NCBI GenBank assembly: GCA_905221605.1
Contig: CAJNDS010002451.1
Span: 325,979 to 389,978, forward strand
DNA length: 64,000 nucleotides
Direction of reading: 5' to 3'
Source of the DNA: Symbiodinium natans
Lineage: Eukaryota; Sar; Dinophyceae; Suessiales; Symbiodiniaceae
Position numbers and translations under genes: made by a program. Each line of letters starts with the position of its first letter. The stretch's first letter is position 1. Shown here one piece after another: positions 61,867 through 64,000 of the stretch. The notes below the pieces were generated by a model. It was not told where the DNA came from and did not search any database. It was given only the letters and a program-made list of their open reading frames with translations.

Positions 61867-62451
61867 CTAGTTTGAATTTTGAACGATCATTTCATCTAAG
61901 AACTCTGTGGTTGCTTCTAAATAATCATAATGTAATTGTTTGTCTATTTTTAAACGATATTGTAAATGATATATGATTGCAATAAAAATATGATGAACTC
62001 TTTGATAACAATCAGCATAACCACATAAAATATCCTTGTAATAATTCATTTTCTCCTGATGCCATTGATAGAAGTCAAATGTATCTAGGTTCTCATACAT
62101 TGTTTTCATTTCAATATGTAACTCAAGCATATAATCTTTCCTTTGAACATCATCTCGCATTATTATATGAACTTCACCATATTCTGGATATTTGTTTAAC
62201 TTAGTAAAGGGTAATATATAATCATCAAACAAATTCCTTAACGTACAACATTTATCACAACCATAGTAATCTACGATCTGATTTTTAAAGCTATGTAAGA
62301 TATCGCACTTGCCTAGTAATATTTTCTGTATGTTCTTAACTGGGTTACACTTATCACATCTATTGAAATAATTAAATTTGTGTATCTGATTATACAAATA
62401 TGTTTCATCATATTCACTCTCACTTTCATATTCGCTCTCACTCATTACCAC
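61867..62451 (-). CDS. AT-rich gene for an unknown double-CxxC protein
   Basis: Intronless - strand frame of 194 residues with ATG at 62451 and stop near 61867. It stands out sharply: base composition and codons are strongly AT-rich (many Asn, Lys, Ile, Tyr), while neighbours are balanced or GC-rich. The N-terminus is acidic and repetitive (SESEYESESEYDE). Two CDKC motifs lie at residues 32-35 and 65-68 with another Cys at 49, suggesting a small zinc-binding unit built from a duplicated segment. The rest is predicted helical with many Tyr, His and Asp, and no membrane segment. I do not recognise the family. Such AT-rich, intronless, CxxC-bearing orphan proteins are typical of large DNA viruses and AT-rich endosymbionts, so recent transfer is a reasonable inference, not shown. 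Palindromic AT-rich DNA (61795-61850) lies on its 3' side. Confidence 0.65.
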   Translation of the reverse strand: MVMSESEYESESEYDETYLYNQIHKFNYFNRCDKCNPVKNIQKILLGKCDILHSFKNQIVDYYGCDKCCTLRNLFDDYILPFTKLNKYPEYGEVHIIMRDDVQRKDYMLELHIEMKTMYENLDTFDFYQWHQEKMNYYKDILCGYADCYQRVHHIFIAIIYHLQYRLKIDKQLHYDYLEATTEFLDEMIVQNSN

Positions 62452-62860
62452 GATAATATATAAGTTGTTATTTCTTTAAGTCATTTTCCTCAGAAATGTT
62501 ATTTTCTTAAGATTTACTGTACTGCATCGCGGTTTATTTGACAGATTTGTATGATTTGCACCCTAAATCCTAAACCCTAAAACCTAAACTCTTATGAATC
62601 ACTTTAGACAAGACTGGACAATGGAGACTCCGAAAGGGTTTCGAGGAACGAAGTCAGAACGAGTCTTGCAGTGCAGACGTCGCAGCACATGACGTTTCAG
62701 AAACACAAAAACGCAGACCACCCCACGTCGCTGTGCGACCTTGTCTGAAGTTCCCAGATGCGAAAACCATACCACCCTCATGTGCTTCGTGAGGTGTTTC
62801 GCGTGCAAAACCTAAACCCTAGACCCTAAACCATAAACCATAAACTGCGTCGGTATTGAG
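62452..62860. other. Transition from AT-rich to ordinary sequence
   Basis: 62452-62560 is AT-rich and probably holds the promoter side of the unknown gene; from about 62560 CCTAAACC-type heptamers return. No further gene recognised. Confidence 0.4.
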
Positions 62861-63079
62861 TGCTTAGGGCTCGTAATGCGCACCTCACAGTGTACAGCCA
62901 GTGCTGGACTCGCAGATTCCGCATCCAAAAGCCCGAGGTCCCTGAACCCCTAAAGCTTAGCCCCCCTGTAAAACCCTTCGAACATCTGCAAAACCTAAAC
63001 CGTAACCCTAACTGCCTTCGACCATCGCCTAGCTATGGGAGGGTTCACCGAACAACCTCGAGAGGTCCGAGGCAAACCG

Positions 63080-63155
63080 CAACCCTACACCCTAAACCCT
63101 AAACCCTAGACCCTAAACCCTAAACCCTATATAAACCCTAAACCCTAAACCTGAA
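63080..63155 (-). repeat. CCCTAAA array
   Basis: About nine units with a TATATAAA interruption. Confidence 0.88.
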
Positions 63156-63552
63156 CTCCGTAGGCAATGTAGTTGAGGTTTTGCACCCTTGGAAAGGCGG
63201 TACAGATGTTGAGCTCCTGTGCTCCCTCAGCACGCCTTAGACCAAACCCTAAAGGGGTTTAGGGTTTAGGGTTTGCGGTTTAGGGTTCTGCCTTGGAATG
63301 GTTTAGGGAGTTTAAGGCTAAGGGGTTTAGGGTCCGCATGCATGAGGAACCCAAATCCCTCAAGCACTGGAAAACCCGCAAACCCCAAAACCCTAAACTC
63401 TGAACCCATTTTCCAACTTGGAGTCCTAGGTTTTGGGTGGCAAGAGACGTATTACAACGGGCTGCTTCGATGAGCTATGATTAGGAAGGTCATGGCAAAC
63501 ATGCTGTAAAGGTCGAGACGCAAAAATTGCATTTAATGCTGCTGAGGATAGC

Positions 63553-63780
63553 ATGGTTGAGCGCCAGGAAATGGAAGCTTCATTGGACGACATGTGGAAA
63601 GAGCTTTATCAGTTCAAGCACGACAACCAGAACTGGATCTACGCAAGATCTAGGACAAGGCTGGTTGGTTTCCGGACTCCTTCCGGACTCCACCGTAGCC
63701 GAAGTCGAGCATCTCAAGCGCAAAGTGAAAATTCTTCTTGCCTCCAAAGGCAAAGGCAAAAGGGAACGGAGGTAGCCCCG
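63553..63780 (+). pseudogene. Possible frameshifted coding remnant
   Basis: One + frame reads MVERQEMEASLDDMWKELYQ and continues as a charged helix to about 63680. A second + frame then takes over with STVAEVEHLKRKVKILLASK and a basic tail. An 11-base tandem repeat (TTCCGGACTCC twice, about 63668-63690) sits at the switch. Could be a broken coiled-coil or retroelement fragment; family not recognised. Confidence 0.3.
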
Positions 63781-63857
63781 ACGGAAGCCCTTGAGGTATC
63801 GCAGGTGGAGGCTGGGGAGGTTGAGGCCACGGAAGGAACCCTAGAAACCCTCAGCCC

Positions 63858-63950
63858 TAAACCCTAAACCCTAAATCCTCAACCCTCAACCCTCAACCCT
63901 GAACCCTAAACCCTAGACCCTAAACTCTAGACCCTAGACCCTAAACCCGA
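63858..63950 (-). repeat. CCCTAAA/CCCTCAA/CCCTAGA array
   Basis: Variant heptamers close to the right edge of the window. Confidence 0.88.
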
Positions 63951-64000
63951 AATCCTCTCGAGATGTCCAAAGCTCGAACTGAGGTCTCAAGGCGCCGCCA

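Overview
This is eukaryotic nuclear DNA, most likely from a dinoflagellate of the Symbiodiniaceae kind. The evidence is threefold. TTTAGGG/CCCTAAA heptamers fill the window in both orientations. There is an intronless ankyrin-repeat gene with a ubiquitin-like start, of a style common in Symbiodiniaceae. There are PPR-type coding islands whose inferred introns mostly begin with GC rather than GT, a donor choice dinoflagellates are known to use. Nothing bacterial (operons, ribosome binding sites, CRISPR) is present. The organism call is inference; no rRNA, spliced-leader or organellar marker was found. Layout. 1-11 kb: interstitial telomeric arrays, short unique islands, and several families of small repeated elements, including one with a poly-G core at 9.0-9.5 kb. 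11.3-12.1 kb: an intronless gene for an Arg/Ser-rich protein ending in a dsRNA-binding-like domain. 15.1-16.2 kb: an intronless ubiquitin-like/ankyrin-repeat gene. 16-24 kb: arrays, dispersed elements, AT microsatellites and unassigned unique DNA. About 26-56 kb, possibly wider: short coding islands of 23-85 nt, all on the + strand, each encoding half a pentatricopeptide (PPR) motif and lying between telomeric-repeat arrays. Joined at AG acceptors and GC or GT donors, they keep reading frame and mostly a 33-36 residue period. They are best read as one very intron-rich PPR gene, with about 95% intron in the best chain (37.7-55.8 kb). Its introns hold telomeric arrays, small transposons, an 0.8-kb (AC)n tract, an intact intronless gene for a DUF1971 protein (33.4-33.9 kb) and a 4.5-kb composite insert (41.9-46.4 kb). 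56-61 kb: more arrays and a few weaker PPR-like islands. 61.5-62.5 kb: a 239-bp element with 29-bp terminal inverted repeats, then an AT-rich gene on the - strand for an unfamiliar double-CxxC protein, unlike everything around it. Working together: PPR proteins bind organellar RNA, and dinoflagellate organelles depend heavily on RNA editing and processing, so a PPR gene fits this lineage. The other genes show no functional link to it. The structural story is the main interest: small elements and telomeric heptamers have invaded one another and the introns, leaving nested insertions with readable target-site duplications. Exon borders were chosen by eye from frame, splice dinucleotides and motif register; order, strand and motif identity are firmer than any single border.
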